Shown here: positions 17,362 through 25,282 of the stretch, piece after piece
Layout: each line of letters begins with the position of its first letter
Numbering within the stretch: the first letter of the stretch is position 1
Source: Roseofilum capinflatum BLCC-M114
Lineage (GTDB): Bacteria > Cyanobacteriota > Cyanobacteriia > Cyanobacteriales > Desertifilaceae
Direction of reading: 5' to 3'
NCBI RefSeq assembly: GCF_030068505.1
Contig: NZ_JAQOSO010000096.1
Span: 62,001 to 126,000 of the forward strand
DNA length: 64,000 bases
Notes under the pieces: generated by a model
Seen by the model: the letters and a program-made list of their open reading frames with translations, nothing else
The model's database searches: none
What the model was told of the DNA's origin: nothing
Program-made: the position numbers and the translations under genes

Positions 17362-18321
17362 TTAGAGACATTTTAGCCAGGTCGCTAAATCTTCAACAGT
17401 CTTGAAGTCCAAAACCTCTTCTCCTAGACTTTCTAAATCTTCAATGGATAAGCTTTCAATTTGACTACTTATCTCCTCTGGGATTTCTCCAAAACGTTTT
17501 TTGATTTGACGCATAATTAAGGCGATCGCTTGCTCTAGCTTTCCTTCTTGTCTGCCTTCTTGTCTGCCTTCTTGTCTGCCTTCTTGTCTGCCTTTTTGTC
17601 TGCCTTTTTCTTCCGCATAAGTTATTCTTCCTCTTTCATCTTGTAGCATCATCCCTCGCTGATCTACTATTTCAAATTCTTCGGGGGTCATGTTGGCTTG
17701 ACTGGCTAGATTTAACGCCAATTCTATCTCCGATACTTCCCCCAAATTCTCTGGTACTTCCTCTAAAGTTGCCGCTTCCTTGAGGAAATAAATCCATTTA
17801 TCTGTTAAGCTCTGTAACTCCGATAAACTTTTCTTGAATTTGGGAATTTCCACAAAAATCAATCGTAATTCTTTCTCTAGGATTTTCAGCTTTTTTTCCT
17901 CCTCTTCTTGAAACACAAATTTATTGATGATTTTTGAACTGTCTTTTAGTAAAATAAAATCGGTGATGGTTACGGCTATGGCTGGATTTAATCGGGGGTA
18001 GTATTCTCCTTTGATTAACTGATTAGCATAAGCTTTGGTTAAGTTGTAGGCGACTCGTTTTTCAAATGCTGCCATGGGTGCGACTTGCATTTCTATGACT
18101 ACGATTGAACCGTCATTCAGAACTGCTTTTACATCTAAATAAGTGTCTTTTAAGCTCAGGACTTGACCGGGATTATAGGGATTTTTGATGGTTAAGGATT
18201 GGATGATTTTTTCTCCATCATAAACGATGGCATTGAGAAAACTGATTAATATTTGTTGGCTTTGTTCTGAACCAAATATTTTTTTGAAGGCATAGTCTAT
18301 CTTCGGGTTGATAAATCTCAT
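17362..18321 (-). CDS. Rpn family PD-(D/E)XK recombination-promoting nuclease/putative transposase, copy 1
   Basis: A 319-residue protein starting MRFINPKIDYAFKKIFGSEQ, the typical Rpn/PDDEXK start. The nuclease core is DTYLDVKAVLNDGSIVVIEMQVA, with Asp and the Glu-x-Gln as likely metal ligands. Rpn proteins are genome-encoded nucleases linked to RecA-independent recombination and, in some hosts, phage defence. A run of four-residue units (GRQE repeated, about residues 240-260) is encoded by a 12-bp tandem repeat at 17543-17604. A close paralogue lies immediately upstream at 18424-19308. Confidence 0.85.
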   Translation of the reverse strand: MRFINPKIDYAFKKIFGSEQSQQILISFLNAIVYDGEKIIQSLTIKNPYNPGQVLSLKDTYLDVKAVLNDGSIVVIEMQVAPMAAFEKRVAYNLTKAYANQLIKGEYYPRLNPAIAVTITDFILLKDSSKIINKFVFQEEEEKKLKILEKELRLIFVEIPKFKKSLSELQSLTDKWIYFLKEAATLEEVPENLGEVSEIELALNLASQANMTPEEFEIVDQRGMMLQDERGRITYAEEKGRQKGRQEGRQEGRQEGRQEGKLEQAIALIMRQIKKRFGEIPEEISSQIESLSIEDLESLGEEVLDFKTVEDLATWLKCL

Positions 18322-18423
18322 GGTTTTTTCCTGTTGAGCTTGAAGGGCTAGTTTTAGTTTACCACAGTCTCTCGCTGACTTAATATTAAACTCGTTGCGA
18401 TCGACTCTTGCTTGTTTACCGTA

Positions 18424-19308
18424 TTATCGATCTTTTAGCCAGTTCGCTAAATCTTCCAGACTATTGAAGTCTAAAAAATCTTCTCCTAGACTTTCTAACT
18501 CTTCAATCGATAAGCTTTCAATTTGACTGCTTATCTCCTCTGGAATTTCTCCAAAACGTTTTTTAAGTAAACGCATAATTAATCGTTTGCCTCCTTTTTG
18601 TTCCGCATAAGCCACTCGCCCTCTTTCATCTTGCAGCATCATCCCTCGCTTATCTACTATTTCAAATTCTTCGGGAGTCATGTTGGCTTGACTGGCTAGA
18701 TTTAACGCCAATTCTATCTCCGATACTTCCCCCAAATTCTCTGGTACTTCCTCTAAAGTTGCCGCTTCCTTGAGGAAATAAATCCATTTATCTGTTAAGC
18801 TCTGTAACTCCGATAAACTTTTCTTGAATTTGGGGATTTCCACAAAAATTAGCTTGAGTTCTTTCTCTAGCATCTTCAAGTTTTTTTCTTCTTCCTTAAA
18901 CACAAACTTATTGATGATTTTTGAACTCTCTTTCAGCAAGATAAAATCGGTGATGGTTACGGCTATGGCTGGATTTAACAGTGGGTAGTCCTCTCCTTTT
19001 GTTAACTGATTTGCATAAGCTTTGGTTAGGTTGTACGCTACTCGTTTGTCAAATGCTGCCATGGATGCGACTTGCATTTCTATGACTACGATTGAACCGT
19101 CATTCAGAACTGCTTTTACATCTAAATAAGTGTCTTTTAAGCTCAGGACTTGACCGGGATTATAGGGATTTTTGATGGTTAAGGATTGGATGATTTTTTC
19201 TCCATCATAAACGATGGCATTGAGAAAACTGATTAATATTTGTTGGCTTTGTTCTGAACCAAATATTTTTTTGAAGGCATAATCTATCTTCGGGTTAATA
19301 AATCTCAT
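18424..19308 (-). CDS. Rpn family PD-(D/E)XK nuclease/putative transposase, copy 2
   Basis: A 294-residue near-duplicate of the gene at 17362-18321, identical over the first 75 residues and highly similar throughout. It has the same DVKAVLNDGSIVVIEMQVA core. The difference is that the GRQE tandem tract is absent: AEQKGGKRLIMRLLKKRFGE replaces AEEKGRQKGRQEG...LIMRQIKKRFGE. The loss is about 25 residues and keeps the frame. The upstream 40 bases are also duplicated. Both genes read away from hypF and could be expressed separately because each keeps its own leader. Confidence 0.85.
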   Translation of the reverse strand: MRFINPKIDYAFKKIFGSEQSQQILISFLNAIVYDGEKIIQSLTIKNPYNPGQVLSLKDTYLDVKAVLNDGSIVVIEMQVASMAAFDKRVAYNLTKAYANQLTKGEDYPLLNPAIAVTITDFILLKESSKIINKFVFKEEEKNLKMLEKELKLIFVEIPKFKKSLSELQSLTDKWIYFLKEAATLEEVPENLGEVSEIELALNLASQANMTPEEFEIVDKRGMMLQDERGRVAYAEQKGGKRLIMRLLKKRFGEIPEEISSQIESLSIEELESLGEDFLDFNSLEDLANWLKDR

Positions 19309-19405
19309 GGTTTTTTCCTGTTGAGCTTGAAGGGATAGTTTTAGTTTACCACAGTTGTGATTAATATAGCATTAAACCAGCACCAATTTTAAGTATAAAT
19401 ATAGG

Positions 19406-22012
19406 TTAAGTTGATTCTGTGGTTCTGGCGATCGCGATCGCCCCCTGTCCCAAGGATACCCCACCATCATTTGACGGCACTTTTGCCTGGGATAAGCACT
19501 CATAGCCTCTCGCTTCCAGGTTTTTGGTTAATTCTTCCAGCAAAATCCGGTTTTGGAAACATCCTCCAGAGAGGGCAATTTTTTCAATATCGAGTCCATC
19601 TAATTGACACTGATGGGCTAATTTTTCCACGAGATGGGTTATCCCTTGGATTAAACCTTGGTGAAACCGGGTTGCAATTAGGGAAAGGGTTGCCCCTTGA
19701 CTCAAGTCTTCTAAGAGGGAATGCCACATGGGGCGAGGATCGAGAGAGAGAAGGTTATGACTGGAGGTACGGTATTTTGCTCGAAGATCCCCCCAACCCC
19801 CCTTAGAAAGGGGGGCAGCAAGCAAAGTCTCCCTTTTTAAGGGGGATGTAGGGGGATCGATAATCTCAAAGGGATAAGGAAAATCAGCGTCAGAGACTGA
19901 GAGTAAATGGCGATCGACTGCCATTTCTAATTCGATCGCCCCTTGTCCTTCAAACAGGGCGCGATCGCGACATAGACCGATCGCCGCCGATACCGCATCA
20001 AATAACCGTCCTGCTGAACTTGCCAGGGGTGTATTGAGTCGTTTTTGCAGCATTTGGTCAAAGAGAGCGATCGGTTGGTTTTGCCAATAGTCAAAGAGTT
20101 CTAAATGACCATATTTTTTGTGCAACATTTGCCAGTCAAAAGCGGCTTTTAAGTGGGCGTAGGTGTTGCGCCAGGGTTCCAGAATTGCCTTTGTACCACC
20201 AATCATCGCCACCGGTTTTAAGCTTGCCAACCGTTGATAGCCTCGATAATCTGCCAGGAGAAACTCACCGCCCCAAATCGTACCATCCTCGCCAAATCCC
20301 AAACCATCCAGGGCAATGCCCAAGACGGGAGCAGTATCTAAGGGGATGCCATTTTCGACTAAGCAACTGGCAATATGGGCATGGTGATGTTGAACTTGAA
20401 TCAGGGGTAAATTCTGGGTTTGGGCGTGGTCTTGGGCGAGTTTGGTGGAGAGATATTCCGGATGGAGATCGGCGACTAAAAATTGAGGTTGATGATCGTA
20501 AAGTTGGCGAAAAAGTTGCAGATTTTTTTGATAATCTGCGTAGGTAATGGGGTTTTCTAAATCCCCTTGATGTTGGGATAAAATAGCTTGATTATTTTGG
20601 ATCAGGCAAAAGGTAGATTTGAGTTCTGCGCCATAGGCTAATATTTTAGGGCAGTTTTCCCTGCTATGCCCTGCATGTCGATCCCCCCAACCCCCCTTTT
20701 TTAGGGGGGCAGCAAAAGTCCCCCTTTTTAAGGGGGATGTAGGGGGATCTGTTGGATTGTGCCTTGTTGCAGAGGAACCTGCTGTATGGCTCCGCTCAAA
20801 TCCTGGCGGAAGGGCGATCGCCCCCGGAACATACCCCCGACTGCGACGCAATAACCGGGGTTTTCCTGCCATGACTCGCACGACGGAATCATCCATACGG
20901 TTAGCGATTTCTCGGTTATGAAATAATACTGTATCCGCTAATCCGATCAGTTTTGTCCTGGCTTCTGCGTTACTGATTAACTGGGGTTCATGGGATAAAT
21001 TGGCGCTGGTCATCACTAAGGGATAATTCAGGGTTTCAAGTAACAGAAGATGCAGGGGAGTATAGGGAAGCATAAAACCGAGGGTTGTTACTCCAGGGGC
21101 GATCGCCTCCGGTAACCTCTCCCCACCCTCCGCATTCAACAGCACAATGGGAGCCGCACCACTCCTGAGCGTCTCCTCTTCGGCTGCACTCACCTGACAA
21201 TAGCGCCGAATAACAGCAATATCCCGCGCCATCAGTGCAAAGGGTTTGCCATATCTGCGTTTGCGTTGACGTAAGCGGTTTACAGCTTCTGGGTTAGTAG
21301 CATCGCAGGCTAAATGGAAGCCACCTAAGCCGCGAATAGCTAAAATTTCTCCCTGTTCGATCCGGGAAATTACTGTTTCTATCTCTTGTCCCGGTTCCCA
21401 AACCGCGTTTTTATCGGTGAGGGACTCTAGCCAAAGTTTCGGCCCGCAAACCGGACAAGCAATGGGTTGTGCATGGAAACGGCGATCGCCTGGATCGTCA
21501 TATTCTCGCTGACAGTCTGGACATAAGGGAAAGTTCGCCATCGTTGTTGAGGGGCGATCGTAGGGAACCCCTCGAATAATCGAAAGCCTTGGCCCGCAAT
21601 GGGTACAGTTCGTAAATGCATAACGATAGCGGCGCTCAGAAGGCGTACTAATCTCTGCCACACAAGCCCCACAAGTGGCAGTATCCGGCGCTATTTGAGT
21701 CTGGGTTTTGCCCCCCACACTCTCCACAATGGCAAACCCTTCAAACCCCACAGTCGGCTCTAGCGCTTCGGTTTCAATCGATTCAATCTCTGACAGGGGG
21801 GGCGCTTCAGACTCTAACCGTTGCCGAAATACAGATAACGCTTCCGGTTCTCCAGCAATGCGAATGCGTACCCCTTCCCCATCGTTGCAAACTTCACCCC
21901 CTAGCCCCAGCTCATGGGCTATACGCCAAACATGGGGTCGAAATCCCACCCCCTGAACCCGTCCTCGAACTCGAATTTGTAGGGTTTTTTCAGCAGTCTT
22001 TTTGGGTTTCAT
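19406..22012 (-). CDS. hypF: [NiFe] hydrogenase maturation carbamoyltransferase HypF
   Basis: An 868-residue HypF, which makes the carbamoyl group that HypE turns into the cyanide ligand of [NiFe] hydrogenase. Domains in order: acylphosphatase (RVRGRVQGVGFRPHVWRIA, about 10-100), two zinc fingers (CGACVAE...CTHCG and CPDCQRE...CPVCG), a YrdC-like domain (IEQGEILAIRGLGGFHLACDA, about 220-400) and a Kae1-like domain with HHHAHIASCLVEN and a late LSGGCFQN. Usual HypF is about 750-780 residues. The excess is largely explained by two in-frame insertions of a dispersed repeat, near residues 422 and 719, each encoding DPPTSPLKR...KGGWGD. No other hyp or hydrogenase gene is in the window. Confidence 0.93.
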   Translation of the reverse strand: MKPKKTAEKTLQIRVRGRVQGVGFRPHVWRIAHELGLGGEVCNDGEGVRIRIAGEPEALSVFRQRLESEAPPLSEIESIETEALEPTVGFEGFAIVESVGGKTQTQIAPDTATCGACVAEISTPSERRYRYAFTNCTHCGPRLSIIRGVPYDRPSTTMANFPLCPDCQREYDDPGDRRFHAQPIACPVCGPKLWLESLTDKNAVWEPGQEIETVISRIEQGEILAIRGLGGFHLACDATNPEAVNRLRQRKRRYGKPFALMARDIAVIRRYCQVSAAEEETLRSGAAPIVLLNAEGGERLPEAIAPGVTTLGFMLPYTPLHLLLLETLNYPLVMTSANLSHEPQLISNAEARTKLIGLADTVLFHNREIANRMDDSVVRVMAGKPRLLRRSRGYVPGAIALPPGFERSHTAGSSATRHNPTDPPTSPLKRGTFAAPLKKGGWGDRHAGHSRENCPKILAYGAELKSTFCLIQNNQAILSQHQGDLENPITYADYQKNLQLFRQLYDHQPQFLVADLHPEYLSTKLAQDHAQTQNLPLIQVQHHHAHIASCLVENGIPLDTAPVLGIALDGLGFGEDGTIWGGEFLLADYRGYQRLASLKPVAMIGGTKAILEPWRNTYAHLKAAFDWQMLHKKYGHLELFDYWQNQPIALFDQMLQKRLNTPLASSAGRLFDAVSAAIGLCRDRALFEGQGAIELEMAVDRHLLSVSDADFPYPFEIIDPPTSPLKRETLLAAPLSKGGWGDLRAKYRTSSHNLLSLDPRPMWHSLLEDLSQGATLSLIATRFHQGLIQGITHLVEKLAHQCQLDGLDIEKIALSGGCFQNRILLEELTKNLEARGYECLSQAKVPSNDGGVSLGQGAIAIARTTEST
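19786..19858. repeat. GATC-flanked C/G-rich repeat inside hypF (second insertion)
   Basis: Seventy-three bases running from GATCCCCCC to GGGGGATC. On the coding strand they read DPPTSPLKRETLL...SKGGWGD. The arms (AAGGGGG/CCCCCTT types) can fold into nested hairpins. It is the same element as at 20680-20749 and the core of the MITE at 32725-32796. Confidence 0.8.
20680..20749. repeat. GATC-flanked C/G-rich repeat inside hypF (first insertion)
   Basis: Seventy bases from GATCCCCCC to GGGGGATC. On the coding strand they read DPPTSPLKRGTFAAPLKKGGWGD, with extra low-conservation residues on both sides (RSHTAGSSATRHN before, RHAGHSRENC after). The insertion lies between the YrdC-like and Kae1-like domains, where extra residues should be tolerated. 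Confidence 0.8.
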
Positions 22013-22027
22013 TGACTCAATCTAAAT

Positions 22028-22150
22028 TTATTGCTGTACATCCCTCAAAATCTCCTCCAACGTTAACTTCTGTGGATATCTAGTCTGTACTTGCGGTAAA
22101 ATATTAGCCGTCGCCTCACCAATAACGGCCAATCCATACAAAACTGCTTT
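22028..22150 (-). pseudogene. HepT/DUF86 (HEPN) toxin remnant
   Basis: Directly after the TAG stop of the MNT gene the same frame continues as KAVLYGLAVIGEATANILP, QVQTRYPQ and LTLEEILRDVQQ, then TAA at 22028. The first half matches the DUF86/HepT helix that usually reads YNLAIIGEA. The N-terminal third and the RX4-6H active-site region are missing, so only about 40 codons of the toxin remain. HepT toxins normally lie beside MNT antitoxins, which supports this reading. Confidence 0.6.
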
Positions 22151-22444
22151 CTAGAAGGCACGTATAGCCTCCTTTAATACCTTTTCCTTGAAAGCTGGTT
22201 TGAGGGAATTCGGCGTACCCAAATCTACCGAGCAGCCTAAGATCTCTTCCAGATAATGCTTGAGACCCAGAAATGTAAATAACCCAACCGGCCGCTCAAA
22301 TTCTACCAGCAAATCTACATCGCTGTCTGCATGAGCCATATCTCTAGCCACCGAACCAAATAAAAACAACATTTTTACTGAAAATTGCTGCAATTGTTCA
22401 CGATGCTCTGATAATTGTTGTAGAACGGTTTGCTTACTTAACAT
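22151..22444 (-). CDS. MNT-type minimal nucleotidyltransferase (MntA-like antitoxin)
   Basis: A 97-residue protein with the nucleotidyltransferase signature LFGSVARDMAHADSDVDLLVEF (the first part GSVAR, then the metal-binding SDVDLLVEF). MntA proteins AMPylate and neutralise HepT HEPN toxins in type VII toxin-antitoxin pairs. Here the partner is reduced to the remnant at 22028-22150, so the enzyme is probably an orphan. Its last codons (EAIRAF) end at a TAG directly before the remnant, suggesting a deletion that fused the two genes. Confidence 0.8.
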   Translation of the reverse strand: MLSKQTVLQQLSEHREQLQQFSVKMLFLFGSVARDMAHADSDVDLLVEFERPVGLFTFLGLKHYLEEILGCSVDLGTPNSLKPAFKEKVLKEAIRAF

Positions 22445-22519
22445 TTCGTTCCCCCTGTCAACTTTGCCCCGATCAACTTTGATTGTTGATTCCAGGATAA
22501 ACCTGACCAGCTTTCTTGT

Positions 22520-22960
22520 TTAGGTTTGAGATTGATATCCATAGAAATCAATCCGATAATCGGTGATTTTCACCCCAGTTTGCTGCTCAATTTGGGCGAT
22601 CAGCTCTGGGGGCAGTTCGACATGAATATCGAGAATTTTGCCATTATCTAAGCAATTGATATGGGAGTGGGGGTCACTAATATGACCATAAAGCCGTCCA
22701 TCGGCGCGATCGACACATTCAATAATCCCTTGGGAAGAAAGGGCTTCGAGATTCTGATACACTGAGGTATGACCGATCGCCCGTCCCTGTTGATTGAGCA
22801 GGTCATAAATATCCCTTGCTGACAGATGCTCCTGTTCTTGCCAGAGCAATTCCAGAATAAACCGCCGTTGACGACTCAGGCGCATTCCTAAATGTTGACA
22901 TCGATCAATGGCCTCTTCTAAAGAGCGGATCGGTTCTAAGGTGTTAGGTTGGTTGCTCAT
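22520..22960 (-). CDS. Fur family regulator, PerR/FurC-like
   Basis: A 146-residue Fur-superfamily repressor starting at MSNQPNTLEPIRSLEEA; the longer frame begins at 23005 but adds 15 unlikely residues. The winged helix reads RLSRQRRFILELLWQEQEHLSARDIYDLLNQQGRAIGHTSVYQNLEAL. The regulatory-metal region is HISDPHSHINCLDNGKILDIHVE. The structural CxxC zinc motifs of classical Fur are absent, as I recall for cyanobacterial PerR/FurC proteins, so a peroxide sensor is the best guess, with Zur or Fur less likely. It stands alone, and its own promoter region (22961-23125) could be autoregulated. Confidence 0.75.
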   Translation of the reverse strand: MSNQPNTLEPIRSLEEAIDRCQHLGMRLSRQRRFILELLWQEQEHLSARDIYDLLNQQGRAIGHTSVYQNLEALSSQGIIECVDRADGRLYGHISDPHSHINCLDNGKILDIHVELPPELIAQIEQQTGVKITDYRIDFYGYQSQT

Positions 22961-23125
22961 TGTTAATGATATGGGTTCTCCTAATCTATACATGCTAAAC
23001 AGCATCAGGATGCGCTCATCAGGGTCAAAGCGCGATCGCTTCTAAAGTAAACTCATTACCACTTTAACTCACATTTTCGAGGCGTGTCGGCAGTCAATAG
23101 GAGAGAGTAACTCTTTTAGCTCTTT

Positions 23126-23373
23126 TAAAAGCCTAGGGTTTTCAAGGCGATCGCCCCTGGAGGATCTTGGGGCATATAGTTAAGTTGCTCCCATAATGGT
23201 TGGTAATGGCTCCCATCACCAGAGCATCGGTGACCATTAAACCACTAAAGCCCAAATCTTGGCGCAGTTTCTGGGTGAGAATTGTGGCGGATAAGGTAGC
23301 AGGATAGCGCTCATTCCAAGCGGGAATCTGCAAATGGGCGCTCATAATGCCATCGACTCCAGAGGCGATCGCC
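23126..23373 (-). pseudogene. Truncated, internally deleted copy of nagZ
   Basis: This stretch repeats parts of nagZ (26656-28227). It starts with the nagZ 3' end (AAAAGCCTAGGGTTTT), jumps to CCCCTGGAGGATCTTGGGGCAT, then continues through the segment encoding GVDGIMSAHLQIPAWNERYPA and TDALVMGAI. The first internal junction and the outer right junction both lie on a GGCGATCGC (HIP1) sequence. The reading frame is open for 89 codons (from 23411), but no GH3 active-site module remains. It is a remnant lying downstream of the TPR gene. Confidence 0.85.
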
Positions 23374-23407
23374 ACTATTTTCCGTTTATGAGCTTGCAGA
23401 ATTTCGT

Positions 23408-25282
23408 TCATAGGCCATCAAACACTCCTAGTTTTCTAGCCAGCCAAGTTAACACCTTAGAACACCAATTTTTTTGAGAACTTGGCTGGTAGTATAAAAA
23501 TCTAATCAAACTATATCCTGACTCTTGATATCGCTGTAAGTTACGGAGGACAATTACGCGGTTATACCAAGCCCAGTGAAAGTCCGGTTGCAGTTGTAGG
23601 GCGCGATCGCAGCTCTCTAGGGCTTCCTCATATCGCTCTAAGTTATTCAGGGCATTACCTCGGTTGTGCCAAGCATAGTGAAAGTTAGGTTGCAGTTGTA
23701 GGGCGCGATCGTAGCTCTCTAGAGCTTCTTCATATCGCTGTAAGTTCTTCAGGGCAACACCTCGACCATTCCAAGCATAGTGATAGTCCGGTTGCAATTG
23801 TAGGGCGCGAACATAGCTTTCTAGGGTTTCCTCATATCGCCCTAAGTTATAAAGGGCAATACCTCGGTTAGCCCAAGCCAAGTGATAGTCAGGTTGCAAT
23901 TGTAGGGCGCGAGCATAACTCTCTAGGGCTTCCTCATATCGCCCTAAGTTCTCCAGGGCAATACCTCGGTTATTCCAAGCATAGTGATAGTCTGGTTGCA
24001 GTTGTAGGGCGCGAGCATAACTCTCTAGGGCTTCCTCATATCGCTCTAAGTTCTTCAGGGCAAAGCCTCGGTGAAACCAAGCCAAGTGATCGTCAGGTTG
24101 CAGTTGTAGGGCGTGATCGCAGCTCTCTAGGGCTTCCTCATATCGCTCTAAGTTCTTCAGGGTACGACTTCGGTTAGTCCAAGCTAAGTGATAGTCTGGC
24201 TGTAGTTGTAGGGCGCGATCATAGCTTTCTAGGGCTTCTTCATATCGCTGTAATTCATCTAGGGCAATACCTTGGTTAGTCCAAGCCTGATGAAAGTCAG
24301 GTTGTAGTTGTAGGGCACGAGCATAGCTTTCTAGGGCTTCTTCATATCGCTCTAACTTATTCAGGGTATTACCTCGGTTAGTCCAAGCTAAGTGATAGTC
24401 TGGCTGTAGTTGTAGGGCGCGATCATAGCTTTCTAGGGCTTCTTCATATCGCTGTAAGTTCTTCAGGGCAACACCTCGACCATTCCAAGCTATGTGAAAG
24501 TCAGGTTGCAGTTGTAGAGCGCGATCATAGCTTTCTAGGGCTTTTGTATAATCCTGACTGCTGTAGAAGAGTAGTCCTTGCTTTGCCAATAATTTTGCTT
24601 TTTGTTCATCATTCGATGAATCGAGCTGAATGAGTTTTTCTTTAATGTCTAAAATTTTTGCGATCCGTTGTTCTGGGGTGAGATTGAGATATTCTTCGGA
24701 ATCTGCACCGACTAGCTTTTGACAAGCTTGTTCTAGCTCCTCTGCACTCTCAACGAATCGAAAAAAACCCGATCGCCAGTCAAAAAAATCCGGCGCTCTT
24801 TGAATAAAATAATCGATGACAAAGTAGGGAACTAGAAACACCATGCGAATGGGTAAATGCGCCTCAAACATCTCCCGTTGCCGATTCAAATGACTCAGAA
24901 GCGGTGGCACTCCCTTCCAACTGTAGTTATAGATTTCCTTAGCAGTCCAACCCGCCAGACGCTTCGTATCTTCATAGCTGTATAGGGCTTGCTCTACTCC
25001 ACTAATACAGGCAATTTCAAACCCCTCTGTCTGATGTCGTTCTCGCAACTCTGGATAAAGGGTTTCACTCTCCCGATTTAACTCAATTTCTACTATCCGT
25101 TTCTGGGGAAAACGTTCTCGAATTGCACGGATAACTTGGGTTCCCTGAGCGGGACTACATTGGACAAAAAACAAACCAAATCCCTTTTTCCGTCGCAAAG
25201 CCCGCAGGATATCGGCAATCACCTCCGCATTTTCTGCGCTCCAACGACCTAACTCTGGAAAGTCTGTCCAAGGTTTAGTCAT
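23408..25282 (-). CDS. TPR protein with degenerate P-loop NTPase-like N-terminal domain
   Basis: A 624-residue protein starting at ATG 25282, which overlaps the stop of the ATPase gene by four bases (ATGA). The frame opens five codons earlier. Residues 1-210 resemble a STAND-like NTPase fold that has lost a proper Walker A (GLFFVQCSPAQGTQVIRAI) but keeps a hydrophobic strand and trailing motif (MVFLVPYFVIDYFIQRAPDFFDWRSGFFRF). From about residue 245 come TPR units, ten of them nearly identical (34 residues, around RYEEALESYDRALQLQPDYH). The near-identity at DNA level points to recent amplification. TPR arrays bind protein partners; here the partner is probably the neighbouring ATPase. Confidence 0.8.
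   Translation of the reverse strand: MTKPWTDFPELGRWSAENAEVIADILRALRRKKGFGLFFVQCSPAQGTQVIRAIRERFPQKRIVEIELNRESETLYPELRERHQTEGFEIACISGVEQALYSYEDTKRLAGWTAKEIYNYSWKGVPPLLSHLNRQREMFEAHLPIRMVFLVPYFVIDYFIQRAPDFFDWRSGFFRFVESAEELEQACQKLVGADSEEYLNLTPEQRIAKILDIKEKLIQLDSSNDEQKAKLLAKQGLLFYSSQDYTKALESYDRALQLQPDFHIAWNGRGVALKNLQRYEEALESYDRALQLQPDYHLAWTNRGNTLNKLERYEEALESYARALQLQPDFHQAWTNQGIALDELQRYEEALESYDRALQLQPDYHLAWTNRSRTLKNLERYEEALESCDHALQLQPDDHLAWFHRGFALKNLERYEEALESYARALQLQPDYHYAWNNRGIALENLGRYEEALESYARALQLQPDYHLAWANRGIALYNLGRYEETLESYVRALQLQPDYHYAWNGRGVALKNLQRYEEALESYDRALQLQPNFHYAWHNRGNALNNLERYEEALESCDRALQLQPDFHWAWYNRVIVLRNLQRYQESGYSLIRFLYYQPSSQKNWCSKVLTWLARKLGVFDGL

Larger units (their letters stand above)
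17362..19352. repeat. Tandem duplication of an Rpn gene with its leader
   Basis: Unit 1 (17362-18363) and unit 2 (18424-19352) share the gene and the phrase GGTTTTTTCCTGTTGAGCTTG upstream of each start. Scattered differences are concentrated in the C-terminal halves. About 60 unrelated bases separate the units. Confidence 0.85.

Noticed and set aside
23142-23411. An 89-codon GH3-like gene
   Set aside because: It is an open stretch in a deleted nagZ remnant without the catalytic KHFPGHGD loop, so it is recorded as a pseudogene.
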